Source: Pseudoscleropodium purum (lineage: Eukaryota; Streptophyta; Bryopsida; Hypnales; Brachytheciaceae). From it: 64,000 nt of DNA. Below the pieces are notes generated by a model. That model saw nothing but the letters and a program-made list of their open reading frames with translations, ran no database searches and was not told the origin of the DNA. The stretch covers positions 16,616,001 to 16,680,000 of the forward strand of contig OZ017795.1 in the NCBI GenBank assembly GCA_963969395.1, written 5' to 3'. Positions 23,916 to 35,928 of the stretch are shown piece by piece. Position numbers and translations under genes: made by a program. Numbering within the stretch: the stretch's first letter is position 1; every line of letters starts with the position of its first letter.

Positions 23916-26900
23916 ATGAATAGCCGCGTGAGAGAAGACGAGAAACATGAGATGATTATTAGGAAGTTGCTTAAGAACACTGATAACAAACGATGCATCA
24001 ATTGCGGCAGCCTGGTCAGTCTTGTCAGCCCTTCCTTCTAAATGTGAATTGCTAAAAGTTCTCATGATTATCGTTGTGGACACTTCTCGATGATTTTCCA
24101 TTGTCAGTTTTAGATTATGAGAAGCTCGTGTTTGTTTTTAACAATCTCTCATTTCGAATTTTTGTTTTTTCAATCACGGGATTAGAAATCAATACTTCAG
24201 GTCGTGATGGATCTGTTTTGAAATATTACAAACCTGGTCACTACTTTGACTTGCAGTTTAATTTCATACCGTTTTTTCTTGGCAGGGTCCACAATATGTC
24301 TGTACAAATTTCTCTACATTCGTATGCACATATTGCAGCGGAGCTCAGTGAGTGCCATCTTCTTTGATGATGTCTAGCTTTGGGATGTTATACACAGGTT
24401 CTTGGTGTACTTGTGGTGAATTTTGCTAGGAGCATATGAGTTCTAGTTTTCTTGTGGTTATGAGATCTTGAGTTTGTGGGACTTCACTACGTATCCTTGC
24501 TTGTTTATTTCATATTGTTTCTATTGTTTTATGTACTTTCTAATCATGGATTTTTATGTCGTCAGTTTGGGGTGTCGTTGCTGAGGATGTCTCGAATGTC
24601 TTCTCTTTATCTTAGATAGCCAGGGATTAACATTAGTAGACTCGTTCTTGCTTTTCTGTACGTTCTCTGACTAAGAGAAGTTTCACTTCTGGATATTCTA
24701 TGCTGAATGTTCTAAATTTGATCGTCTGTACCTTTGCAGTCGGGAGTTCTCTCACCGAATCAAGTCGATCTCTATGGCGAAGTTTACTCCTGGAGAAGTG
24801 GCAAACTTACAGGCTGGAGGAAATGGGGTACTGTGCTTCACAATTGAGCGTACCTTTGGGTGTCTATTTTGACTTCATTTGCCAGTTGGTGCAGTTCCTT
24901 TGTCGAAATATTTTTAATAGACTAGAATGTTGTTTTTACTTCTTTTTGCGTAGCCTTCACTCAAGTAAACTCATTTAATTCTTGTTCTTGCAGCGAGCTC
25001 GAGAGATTTTTTTGAAGGAGTTGGACCTTGTGCGTAATCCACTTCCTGATAGTAGGTAGGTCCTCAGTCCTACTGGAGATAATTTCCCAATACCTGGACA
25101 TCACTTCTGGAATTTGTTCATAACCCAGCACTGGAATGATTATTTTATATGGAATGCAGTGACGCTATAAAATTGCGAAATTTCATCAGCCATGTTTATG
25201 TTGAGCGACGCTACACGGGGGAGCGACCAGCACCTACGAAAAGTCAAGAAGTATGTTGGTGCCTCACTTAAATAATTTCTCGTTAATGTTGACTGCTTCG
25301 CGTTCTTTCAGCTGTCTAATTCTTTCCCAAGATACGATAGCATATGAGAACACGCCCTATTGATATCACCTCAATCTGTTGGTTGGTTTGAAGCTTCTGG
25401 AGTCTTCATGTGTTTATTTGATCTGATGAGACTCTTTGCTATTGTTCAGGGAGGTCGCGATGATAATGACTATCGGCGTCCTGAAATGCGAAAGCCTGGC
25501 CATCAGAGTCCATCAAGAGATGATCAATCTAGTGACAGGCGCCCGAATGATCGCTTTAACGACCGGGCTCGCAAGTCTGATGTTGGGGGCTACCAGAATG
25601 AAAAGCACAGTCCTAATCGGTTTGAGCCAGAGAGGCCACCTCGGAAGAGTTATGATGATCGTGAAGGCCGACGTGATGAGAGGGCAAATCCAGAAGCTAC
25701 TCGTGACAGAGCAAAACCACCTGTTAGGCCTTTCAGTTTTCGGAATTCTGAAGACGATGGTCCACCTATCCGGTCCGTAAAGGAGATCCTTGGGGATGAT
25801 GTTCCCTCTCTACGTGTTGATGGTCGCTCGCTTCCGGGAAGAATACCTGCTCCGGTGAGAGCTATGAAGATCAATTTTTATTTTCTATCCTTTTATACTG
25901 GACATCTTAGTGTGTGCTTGTCGTCTCTGATTTACTTCTTTGAATATATTTGAACCCTATATTTTATCAAAATTCTTAATTGGAAGCTCCCTTGCTATAG
26001 ATGGAATGGACCTTAAAAATTGCTCTGATTGCAACCTTTTCTTTCTCCAGGGTGTATTGCAGAAGGATGGACGATCGCAGAGCCTTGATCATTTTGGTAA
26101 TGGGGAAGCCAAAGATACAGCTCCTGCTGTAAAACGTGTTAATTCCGAGAGTATGATTAGTTTGATAGATTTCGGTGCCGATCCTGAGCCTGTTGTGGCG
26201 TCTACCCCAGTGTCGGATCCTTTTGCACCCCCTTCTGCAACCAGACAGGTTTCAGACCCATTTGCTCCTACTTCTGTTACTGCTCCGGCCCCTGGCCCTA
26301 CGAATGCTTCTGTATTAGACCTATTTGGTTCAGACCCCTTCGCAGCCACTACCGTTTCAAAGCCTGCAGCCGATCCATTTGCCCCTGTTACAACATCGAA
26401 GCAGGCTCATGACCCCTTTGGTTTTGGAGGCCAAGCCTCTGGTGGTGGATCTGAGGCTCCTAGCTGGGCCACTTTCGACTTCACTGGTAATCCGACCCCT
26501 CCAGAGGGTTATCCTGGTGCATTACCAGCTAGCACATCAACTAACAGCGTCACAGCTCAGTTTTCTGGAGGAGCTGCTTGGGACACGAGTTCAAGCGCTG
26601 GTGGTGGTGGTGGTGGTGGTGGTGGTGGATGGTCAGCGTTTGGTTTGCAACCTGCAGCTCCCCCTGCAACTGTTTCATCCACTGCACCTGCCCCAGTTGC
26701 AGCATCATCAAGCCAGGTCAGATGTGTTCTACTCTACCCTCTGGTTTTTGTCTACCCCCACCACTTAAGGACTGTACTTATGGATTATCTGCATGTTTCT
26801 GTTGCGTTATTTGGTTGTGAAATGCAGTGTCCACTTGATATTTTAAAGTGGCGTGGTGTCATAATACTCAAGTGATTGTAATGTCTTTCTTATCCTGGGA

Positions 26901-28501
26901 TAGAAGTATTTATACTCGTCTATTTCAGGTCCATGAGTGCTGTTGGTTATACAATCTTTATTTCGTAACGACTAACCGTTTTGGTTGGAAACCAGCAGCT
27001 TAACATGTTTTCACCAATCGAAGGCCAAAACAATGTTACACAGCCGTCGCTGCAAATGCAGATGGGTTTTCCCCCTCAACCGAGTCCTGCTGAGAAGTTG
27101 CAAGCTCCTGTTTCAGCTTCGGGTAGGGTACGCCGCGAATTGCCACAGGTAGAATTCGAATTGCCACAGCCAGAGAGTCTCGTTCTCCTGATCCTCTTCC
27201 TCCAGCTCCTCTTTCAGTACTATTGGCTATTTCTGGAATCGTCTCTGGAAAGTATTTTTATGAGCTCCTTCATTTTGAATTGTTCGGGGTTGAATCTCAC
27301 TTTCATTTTGTGATTAATTGCAGGATTTTTTTGCGCAACCTGGTGCTTTTGGCATGGACGCTCGACAAGATCTTGCTTTTTCAATGGGAGCTGGACATAT
27401 GGGGGCACTTCAATTCCAACAAGTGCGTGCTGTCCAATCATCCTGACTTCCCATTTCGTTCTATTGCTTTTTCTCTTCTGTTTGCATATGTGTGGAGTAT
27501 GAGATGCTCAGGTGCTGTGCTCGTGTGCAGAGAGGACAACAGGTTGCTACTCAGCCATCTAGGACTCGGAACCCATTTGACGATGATGATCCTCCACCTG
27601 CACCGGTGCGTTCTTTGCTGCAGACCTTCGTTCACTCTGATGCATGTTGGTTCATATGGAACATTTGTCGATCATGTGCTCAAAATAGAGATTACTACTG
27701 GTGTTTTAAGTGTCTTGCATTGCACAAATGAGGTGACTAACAGTAGATTATCATATGCAGTTTAACATGGGTTCTATGCAAGCAGCGTTACCTCAAGTTG
27801 GAGATCCTCTCTCTGGTTTAACTTCTCAATGGGGCCAGTCATTACCTCAATATCAACCGACTGGAGCTCCTGGTAAATATTCACTGATTGTTGCGCTACC
27901 AGTTTTTCAGTTTGTATTTTTGGTTTGAATAACTCCGATTTTTTCTTGTTCATAGTTTACTACATTATTTTCCTGGTATTCTTACTGTTCTTTGGCTCTG
28001 GAATGGACACAGCTGGTGGATATGGATACGGGATGCAATCAACTAATAACTTGCACCAGTAAGTTATCCTGCTCCTCAGTGATCGTCTCTCTCCTTCGCC
28101 CATCTGGTCTACCAACAGTGACAGAAATCCGACTCTGGCCTATCATCCCTGTTTGATTTAAGTATTAAGAGTCTGTAGTTAGTTCAAAAGTCTGAAAGGT
28201 ATTGCACAAATGTTTTTTACTTGTCTCTAAAAATTGCCCTTGCGAAGAATCTTTTGGGGTATAATTACTTATCACTATTTTAAAGGCCTTGGTGTAACGA
28301 TTGTTGTTCCTAATGAATTGCCTCAGGACTTTTCTTTCAGCTTTTTTATGCAGTTCCGACTTTAATACTTCTGCGGGATCTCAAATTTGCAGGCAAAATG
28401 GACAAGCTGCATATTCTCAAAACCAGGGATTTAATCAAGGTGCCATGTATGGAGGTTCTCCGTTCTATTCACAAACTGCTGGTAGCAACCCATTTGGTTA
28501 G
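23916..28501 (+). CDS. AGD14: ArfGAP-domain protein, AGD14 type
   Basis: Thirteen coding exons: 23916-24014, 24286-24347, 24740-24827, 24994-25055, 25160-25250, 25450-25854, 26051-26716, 26996-27148, 27324-27422, 27531-27605, 27761-27872, 28013-28058 and 28393-28501. They join in phase to 688 residues. Residues ~1-125 form an ArfGAP domain. Its zinc finger is C27-x2-C30-x16-C47-x2-C50, with R55 placed as the arginine finger that stimulates GTP hydrolysis on ARF GTPases. The charged middle (~125-270) is followed by a disordered tail with five DPF motifs (Asp at 325, 338, 364, 377 and 390), a run of ten Gly (453-462), an NPF near 589 and a C-terminal NPFG. DPF and NPF motifs bind clathrin-adaptor and EH-domain proteins, so a role in vesicle traffic is inferred. 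Architecture and domain sequence match Arabidopsis AGD14 more than AGD5. The 26996 exon has a NAGNAG acceptor. Confidence 0.93.
26599..26628 (+). repeat. GGT triplet repeat encoding polyglycine
   Basis: Ten GGT units inside ArfGAP exon 7 encode ten Gly. The run is prone to length change without loss of frame. Confidence 0.95.
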
Positions 28502-28960
28502 GTTGACCACAAGTCATCCTCTCTGGCTCATGTTCTCTGCATAAAGGGAGAGTACAGTGACTGCCATCTCTTCGATGGCCTCGCTGTGACCACTGTTTTG
28601 ACGTCAGAATCATGTAGCGTGTTGGCACTTGTGGTTTCCTTCAAGGTTTGCATGGCCCTGAAAATCTAGATTTCCATCTTGAAGATCTGTTGCCCTTGAA
28701 TTGCAGCTTGGTTTTAGGTACTGAGCTTTTGGTCTCTCTGGGAATTGTGGCGCTCAAAGACCAGCAATGACCTGAAATAAGAGCGGCAGTCACGTACGTG
28801 GCCTGCTCTATTTAGGCTGTTTTGGTCATTAGGTTGACATCTCTATGCCTAGCCCACGCGGTGTAGTAAGTTACTTGTCTTCTGAGCTGCCACTTGTGTT
28901 ATTTGCCGTAATATATTTTAGAGAAATTGAACTGAAGAGAATCAGCTTTCCCGACAGTGG
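28502..28960 (+). other. Probable 3' untranslated region of the ArfGAP gene
   Basis: Gene-like composition continues for about 450 bp after the TAG at 28499-28501, then becomes AT-rich. No polyadenylation site was fixed. Confidence 0.4.
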
Positions 28961-29550
28961 TGTAAGTTATCTTAGTTTAGTGTTATCGTAAGTATGTTCA
29001 TAGCAATTTGAAAAACTAGTGTTATAATAAGAAAGTCGACTTGTAACCCTTACAAAACAGGCTCTCTTCCTAAAGCTACATATTGTAGCGCCTGCAAATG
29101 TGCTTTTGCTTGGATACATGCAATCATCTTTTTGCATTTGTGATCTGTATATGGCTGTGAACACAACAAACTAACCAGTTGTATGACATGCAATACACAA
29201 ATTCTATTGTTACATGTGCAGCAAATTTATTGGAACATCACCAAGTGCACTTTTGACTTTCTACTGTTGGACTTAATGTATATGTTTTCATGTGTTCCTT
29301 GGAGAACAGTATTTTGTTAGTAGGTACTGAGCACTGCATTTTCAGGAAAAGTTGTTTGGGTTTAACTCTATAAATTCTTAAGGGTTTTGGATAGAATCCA
29401 GATGTGCTATAATATATGATTCCTATTGATTAAGAAGTTTGCTTAAGAAGCTCATGTTCAGAAATTCTCCATGTTTTCAAACGTGACAGTCTTTAGACAT
29501 TTGTATGGGCACATCCCACATTTGTCAACTTTGGAATGGCAATTACTGCC
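28961..29550. other. Intergenic DNA, no gene seen
   Basis: No frame with recognisable similarity was found. Confidence 0.5.
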
Positions 29551-29557
29551 ACTTTTC

Positions 29558-29999
29558 AGTGCATTGTGACACTTTGCACTGAGATTTGTGTTACATTGCA
29601 CTAAGATTTCAAATTTCAAAATTTTTATTTTCAAGCATCCCTCCCCCTTCTTGTAATTTTCAAAAATCAACTGGTTTAACAATTAATATGGAACAATTCA
29701 TCTTGTATCCATATCAAGTATCCATATTTAATACATATTTGTATGTGGTATTGTATTTGTATTTGATACTCATATTTAGTACATATTTGTATGCAATATC
29801 ATATCCATATCTAGTATTTTATATTTGAATGGTTTAGATTAAATTTCACAAGATCAACAACTTGTGATTTTTTGTAAATGAAAGCCAATTTCAAGGGTAA
29901 GCATTTTTAAAAAAAAAAATCAATGGCTTGTAAATTTTTTGAGAGAAGGGGGGCAACTAATGCAAACCAAAGTGGTCCACCTCTTTTTAGTGCATTGTC
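29558..29999 (+). mobile_element. MITE-like element, copy 3
   Basis: The left end is AGTGCATTGTG-A-CACTTTGCACT (29558-29580), an imperfect palindrome of the same design as copy 1. The right end is AGTGCATTGTC (29989-29999). The interior shares with copy 1 the CTTGTAATTTTCAAAA segment, repeated CATATTTAGTACATATT-like blocks, ATTTGAATGGTTTAGATTAA and TTCACAAGATCAAC-ACTTGTGATTTTTTG, in the same order and orientation. Confidence 0.75.
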
Positions 30000-30004
30000 A
30001 AATC

Positions 30005-32150
30005 AATTAAGTGTAACATAAACTTTTATACTAGTCCCTTTGTTTTTGAAAAGGATCCTTGTTTCAAAAAATATGTGAACTTAAAGCTAATGATATAGCT
30101 AAAATGCACATCTCAAAGAGGTAATGTCCTTATTAAAGATGTAACTTGCTTTGTAAAGAATCAACATGCTTTTTAGAAAAGTAATATGCTTATCTAATGA
30201 ACTTGCGAAACATTCTTGGTGCTCAGATCTAGAAAACCTCTAGCATTACAAAATGATGTTAGTGTAGCTATTGCAATTGTCGTTAGTGTTTCATCATTGC
30301 TTAGGTGCATAACAATTCGACATCAATAAAATTTTCTGAAGACTAGAATACTTGCACAAAACTAGACCCACAATAATTCTAGAAGTATGGCTCAATCTTA
30401 GCCGGTACCTCCTTGGAATCAAGATTTATCATAAACTTTTCATACAATAGCAACATGATTATGCATTGATCTCAAGTGAGGAAGATGTTGATTGTCTATC
30501 TCCATCCATCTTTTAGCATCTCAATTGTTAAAGGAACTTGACATCCACGTATTAATTTGAAATAGAAGAAAATGCTGGAATTCCATTATTTTATATAGAA
30601 ACAAAGGAAGTAAAAAATTAAAAAATTAATTTAGTACTTCGATTTTGGTCACAATACAATATTAATATTATATTATTTTATTGCATGTACTGAAAGTGCT
30701 AATCTTTCTATCTATGGTTTTGGTTTTAAGGGGAAAAAAGGTCACTCTTTTTATAGTTTGTAATTTTTAAATGAATTATAAAACACATTTGCAAGAATTC
30801 ATTATCAACATGTAAGGTAGAATTGCCTATTACCACAGATATTTGCTATTTAGATACTTTGAAGAATCTATTTGTCAACTCTCATATTTTTCAAAGATTG
30901 AAAAGTTGGAAAGAAGTCATTTGCAAAGAAAATGAAGACTTTCTTATAAGAAGAGAATTTTCTATGAATTTTCAAAGCTGAAATGTCAAAGCATTAATAG
31001 ACCCCTTTTGAAGTTTGGATAGATCCTTATTAAAGAGTGGACTAATGTGTTCACTTCCCAAGTGCATCATGATAATGGGTTGCTAAGATTATGGTAATGG
31101 ATAGGCCATTAACACAAATGAAAGGGTCTAGTAGTTGGCAGAATTAGGTGAGTAATAGCAATGGGTAGTTCTACCATACACTATTGTAGCTACCTAAATT
31201 GAATCAACACTAAGTCTCAAAAGACTATACCTTTGACTGCTTTTTCAAAAGACATGTTTCTAATCCAATTTCAAATTCTAAAATTAAACTATTTAGAGCA
31301 ATTTGAACTCTAGATATATAGTTAGGCAATGTGTCTTTCTAATTATAGAATGATCCAAAGATTTGGATTACACCAAATATTCCACACTCTAATATAAATT
31401 TATGTTGAAATTTAGAATTCTCAAGCATATATTGTATGTCATGTGAAATATCTTCAATCTTACTTCAAAATTTTACTTTAATTTTGATTTCATAGAAATT
31501 TTTTTGAAGAATATAAAACTTACAAAAAAATGTGGTTTCATCTCTAAATAATAAAATATAATAATTTCCTCTCATTTTTAGTGGCAAGAACAAGCATACA
31601 AAGGAAAAGATGTTCACTAATCATCACAATCTGCGATCTTTCAGGATTACATCAAAATTTTGTTCCATACAGAAAGTATTTTGGTCTATACAGAAAGATT
31701 TCAATTCATTATATTTGGACAAGTGATGAGATAATTATGGACAATCTTGTTTTAGAAGCAATCTCAGCATATTCTTGAAAAAAAAACTTTAAAGATTTAT
31801 TTTTTAGCACAATATTTCAAAAAAATTCAAAAAAAGGATTTTAGGAGTTTTTTTCAAGGTCTAATCCGCTGGCTAGATGAAATTATTGCATTTCAATTCC
31901 ATCATGAACCTAATAACAATTTAAATTTTCCTTCAATCTTGTACCTATATCTACTTTTAAAATTTTTAAAGAATGAAAATCAAATAACACCATGTTTTTT
32001 TATTTCTTTTTACTAGACTTTCAACTCAATTCTTCAACATAATTTTCTTGTAAATTCAATATTAATAGTGCAAATATTTTAAGCTAAGAAGTTTGAAAGC
32101 TTGAAAATCTAATCAAGCAAGAAGTAAAAAGAACTTGGATTTCTTCACTT
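30005..32150. other. AT-rich intergenic DNA with degenerate repeats
   Basis: No gene was found. The part at about 31675-31780 (AGAAAGATTT-AATTCATT… TATTTGGA-AAGT… CAATCTT… AGCA-ATTCTTGAAA) has a relative at about 63855-63955 in the same orientation. Confidence 0.5.
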
Positions 32151-32158
32151 CAAACACA

Positions 32159-32262
32159 ATAACTTGCAATCCATGTAGTCAGAGATTTTGAAATTTCTTC
32201 CACACATTCTTACACTAGTCTAGTGCAAGATCCTATGGTTAGATATGTGAAAAAAAACAATT
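32159..32262 (+). repeat. Dispersed degenerate repeat, family X, copy 2
   Basis: It matches the start of copy 1 (1262 onward) through AATAACTTGCAATCCA, a TTTCTTCCACA segment and GTGCAAGATCCTATGGTTA. It breaks off after the first 100 bp. Confidence 0.55.
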
Positions 32263-32599
32263 TCTAATTTTGTACTACCTACAAATAAGCTCTTCTAGAT
32301 TTACAATTATGGAAGAGGGTTCTAGTTCAATAACTTCTCTTTTATGATTTTTAAAATTATATAAGGTCAGTTTTCATCCAATGCCGTCTTGGTAAGGTTA
32401 CCCTCTTGAATCAACACTTTAGAACTTGCCCCTCCAAATAGAGATCTAACTTTTCACCAATTTATAATTGGAACTTGAATTTTTCATCATTGGAAGTGCA
32501 TGCCTAAATACTTTTGAATAGCTATAAGAAAACTCAAATTTAGACATTGGACAAAGAATAATTTTCTTTGTCCAATGTGGATTATTTTCTTTGTCCAAT

Positions 32600-32815
32600 G
32601 TTTAACCCCTAAAGGTCAGAGACTATGTTTTCACCAAAAACACTCCAAAACTACCATTTCTGATAAAAGCATCAAATTTTAGATGAAAAACATTTTTGGA
32701 CACATATAACCATAGGGTCTTGTAGTAAACTATTTTGAAAAGATGTAAAAAAAATTTCAGAATTTTCCACCATGTAGATTGCAAGATATTAACGTTTGAA
32801 GTGACAAAAGCTATT
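32600..32815 (-). repeat. Dispersed degenerate repeat, family X, copy 3
   Basis: On the minus strand the order is a TTAATATCTTGCAATCTA-like start, then CCATG-TGGAAAATT, ACTACAAGACCCTATGGTTA, and GTAGTTTTGGAGTGTTTTTG. It ends with a GGGTTAAAC motif, as in copy 1. Together with copy 2 it forms a loose inverted pair about 350 bp apart. Confidence 0.6.
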
Positions 32816-33355
32816 TTTTTGACCCTGTGAAAATACGGGCAGCTGCACTTCACAAGGTCACATTTTCATGAAAAAATGTCCAAAACGATGGTTACTCTTT
32901 GGATTAATTCTTCAAGGCAAGTTGGCTACATGCTTAAAAAGTTTTAGATCATTTGGAATTGCACAACATATAGGAAAAAATTAGTAAATAGATAGAAGTA
33001 CAAAGTGATTCAAAACACTAAATTGTTAAGAATTTAATTATGGAATTGAAAAAGTTCAATCCCAACGGTGGTAATGTAGTAATGAACAATGTACATCATA
33101 TCTTTTTATTTTTTTCAAAAAATATTAAAAATTGAGTTAAATAAAGGACTCTAAAGTTTATTTTTGAGTAGAAAATCCATGATTGCCCGCAAACTAGAAC
33201 ACCTCATAACTTTCATCTTGTAAATCAAAATGGAATGATTCAAAACTTTTCACATATATATAAATCTAGAAAATCAATTTCAAATTTTTATTTTTAGAAA
33301 AAGTGATTTTTTAAGAAATTTTTGGGCTGCCCGCCAAGCATCGAAAATTACATAT

Positions 33356-33535
33356 TATGCAATAACTTTTGAATCATCTAGTCAAAAGTTATGAAAATTA
33401 TTGGGCCTTAAAGCTAATCCTTGGGCACATGTTGTCTAAAAATTTCAGCAAAAAAAACTAAAAACTCCATTTGTAGTGAGCTACCCAAAATCGCTATGTT
33501 GCCAAAAAAACACAATTTGGACCTTTCAGGGTTAA
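33356..33535 (+). repeat. Dispersed degenerate repeat, family Y, copy 2
   Basis: It shares ATTATTGGGCCTTAAAGCTA, TTTCAGCAAAAAAA, TAGTGAGCTACCCAAA and a terminal GGGTTAAATT with copy 1 at 8380-8560. Confidence 0.8.
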
Positions 33536-33599
33536 ATTTGAGTTTTCTTATACCTATTCAAATATTTAAACCTCATTATTTGGAATTGAATGGTTCAAA

Positions 33600-33770
33600 T
33601 CAGGGTTACTAGGACACAGACACAAGGTCCGAAGGGTCCCGTGACATTTGAATTTTTTTTAACGTTTGTTATGTCCAACCGCAAGATCTGACAATCTGCG
33701 TTTGTAGATCGGACCATGTCTGCTTGATCGGACAACCTAAATTTGTTCACCCTATCCAACCCATCAACCT
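33600..33770. repeat. Decayed relative of the GC-rich blocks
   Basis: GGTCCGAAGGGTCCCG, TAGATCGGACCATGTC, CTTGATCGGACAACC and AATTTGTTCACCCTATCC parallel GATCGGGCGGAC and ATTTGTCCACCCG of block 2. Many of the CpG sites of block 2 are replaced by TpG or CpA. It follows a family Y repeat, as block 3 adjoins one at 8.4 kb. Confidence 0.45.
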
Positions 33771-33774
33771 ATTC

Positions 33775-35740
33775 GCTTTTGTTTTGGATGCTATGGACAT
33801 TAAATCCAAATGTCCCAATGTCCACGATTTGGATGTGATTTTTCCTCAGATGTCAAACTTTGTCAACCCTAGTTCGAATATTTTTGAATACATATCAGGA
33901 TATAAATTTCCAAAAAAATAATTCATATGTTTTAGAATATAGTTTTTGTTGCCCAGTTTGACATTGAAATCAAAAATTAAAAACTTTTAACTTTTACAAT
34001 ATTTATTGGAAGGACATCACATGTAGATTATGATGATTAGCATCCATTCTAAAATTTTATGAAAAAATTTCAAGTTATGAAGTCAACAAAGGCTATCCAA
34101 ATTCTCAAAAGACTTAGAATGGGCTCCTTGGTCCATTAGAGTTTTTAAAAAAATTTAGCGAGCAAAACTATGTGGAATTTTTTTTTAAATTCTAAATATT
34201 GAGTTCAAAAATAAATCCTAAGTTATTTTTTAAAGAAGGTACTCAAATTGTCTCAAAAAAACAAGACTCTATATCTTTCTCATCACTAGTCTAAATGGAA
34301 TGAATCACGTCTTTTCATATAGATTAAAGTATTTTCTATGAGAAACAAAATTTTTAATTTTTAAGATTTTTATATTGTCTAATGAATTACTATTTGAGCT
34401 TAGTGTGGCATAATTTTTACTCCCAATTATTAATTGGAATAAAAATTATATTCTCCCAAAGCTAATGTATTTCTTTATCTTCAAAAAAAAGTTTAAAAAA
34501 ATTAAGTCCTAAATTGAAATTATAGAAACCTTCCCAAATCTTGCAATGTCCCTTGAGGGAACACTTTGTCCTTTAGGTAATAATCACCATTTCTAATTTT
34601 ATTATATATACAAATGTACTAATTTGATGCCCTCGGATAGATAGATAAATACATAAAAGATAGATAAAAACTTTAGTCTTCAAATGGAACAAATCGATGA
34701 AGTCTAAATGTAAGACCTCATGTAAATCATTTCTAGCCATCTATATTTTGCCTCAATTTTAATCTCTTGTTCCTCTCATCCTCATCGTTATTAAATAAGA
34801 TCATAATTTGTGGTGGCCCAATTCATTAGAAGAAATTTGGGGCCTCTCAATGACTGCGAGTTATCAATCCTTGTGAACGTTTAACTATTGTGGGAATGTG
34901 AATCCGATGTAGTCAAGAGAGTGCCATGTCATTGATTCTTTTTTGGATTTTTTTCATATTTTCAGGACTAAATTTTTTTATTTTTTTTAATAATTTTTTT
35001 TATAATTGCTGGCCTGACAGCAACCAACAGTATCGGGAACAATTTTAGGAATAGAACTGAAATGGCTCTTTGAAGGCCTCAAATCTCCCCAAATGAATGC
35101 ATTGATCAAGCAGCTCAACTTTTACGAGATTTACTTATTGATTTGAACATGATTTCATTCTATTCTTGAGATCCATCCAAAAGATCTAGAGATGGATAAC
35201 ATCCAAAAGAGAACATTTTTTTTTTTGACACAAGCATGTTGGACAACACATTGCACATAGTTTCCATCAGGAAGAAAGGCAAAGATGGCTTCTTAGAGTG
35301 AGATCCAAAAAATTCTATGTGAAGAGGTCAAATTCAACATAAATTAAATCATTTTTGTAAAAAGTGCCACATGTCATCTTGTGAATGGTATGAAGTGACA
35401 TGTACCCTGAGAATCTACCATGGAAATTCAATTTCAGCACCTCAGTGCCAAATCAGACCTTCTCATACAGTACAATGGTTACATTACATTGTACTAAGAT
35501 AATGATATGTAAATGCAAGTGGTGGTAAAGGTAGTCCTTGAAGAAACTTGCCCTAAATGTTCAGGGCAAGAGAGTAGGGTGACAAACGAAGAGGCACGTA
35601 GAAATGAATTACATGACAAGTAAGCATACCTCAGAAATCAGGCACATGACTGAAGCAATGACTTAAAACAAATGTTTATTTTGTACAACAATACAAAGGT
35701 TATGAATAGTTGAGTTCACACACCGAATCTTTCTCACCAA
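33775..35740. other. AT-rich intergenic DNA
   Basis: No gene was found. A weak duplication relates about 33190-33300 to 34265-34365 (CATCTTGT/CATCACTAG … AAATGGAATGA-TCA… TTTTCA-AT). Confidence 0.5.
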
Positions 35741-35749
35741 TAACTAGTC

Positions 35750-35928
35750 CAGCACTCTGACCACCATTCTTGGACGAGATTACTACTAGCATCGGACTCG
35801 GACCAAGATGGCCCCCAAACCAGAGCTCACGTGTGCACGTGAATGGAGTCCCTTACAATACGCAAAAAATTAAAGTGCAACCCCTCCTTGATAGCAAACG
35901 CAAGGAGATGCCCACAACAGCTCTAAGC
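35750..35928 (-). other. Probable 3' untranslated region of NEK
   Basis: Gene-like composition after the NEK stop, ending in AT-rich DNA near 35.7 kb. Confidence 0.4.
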
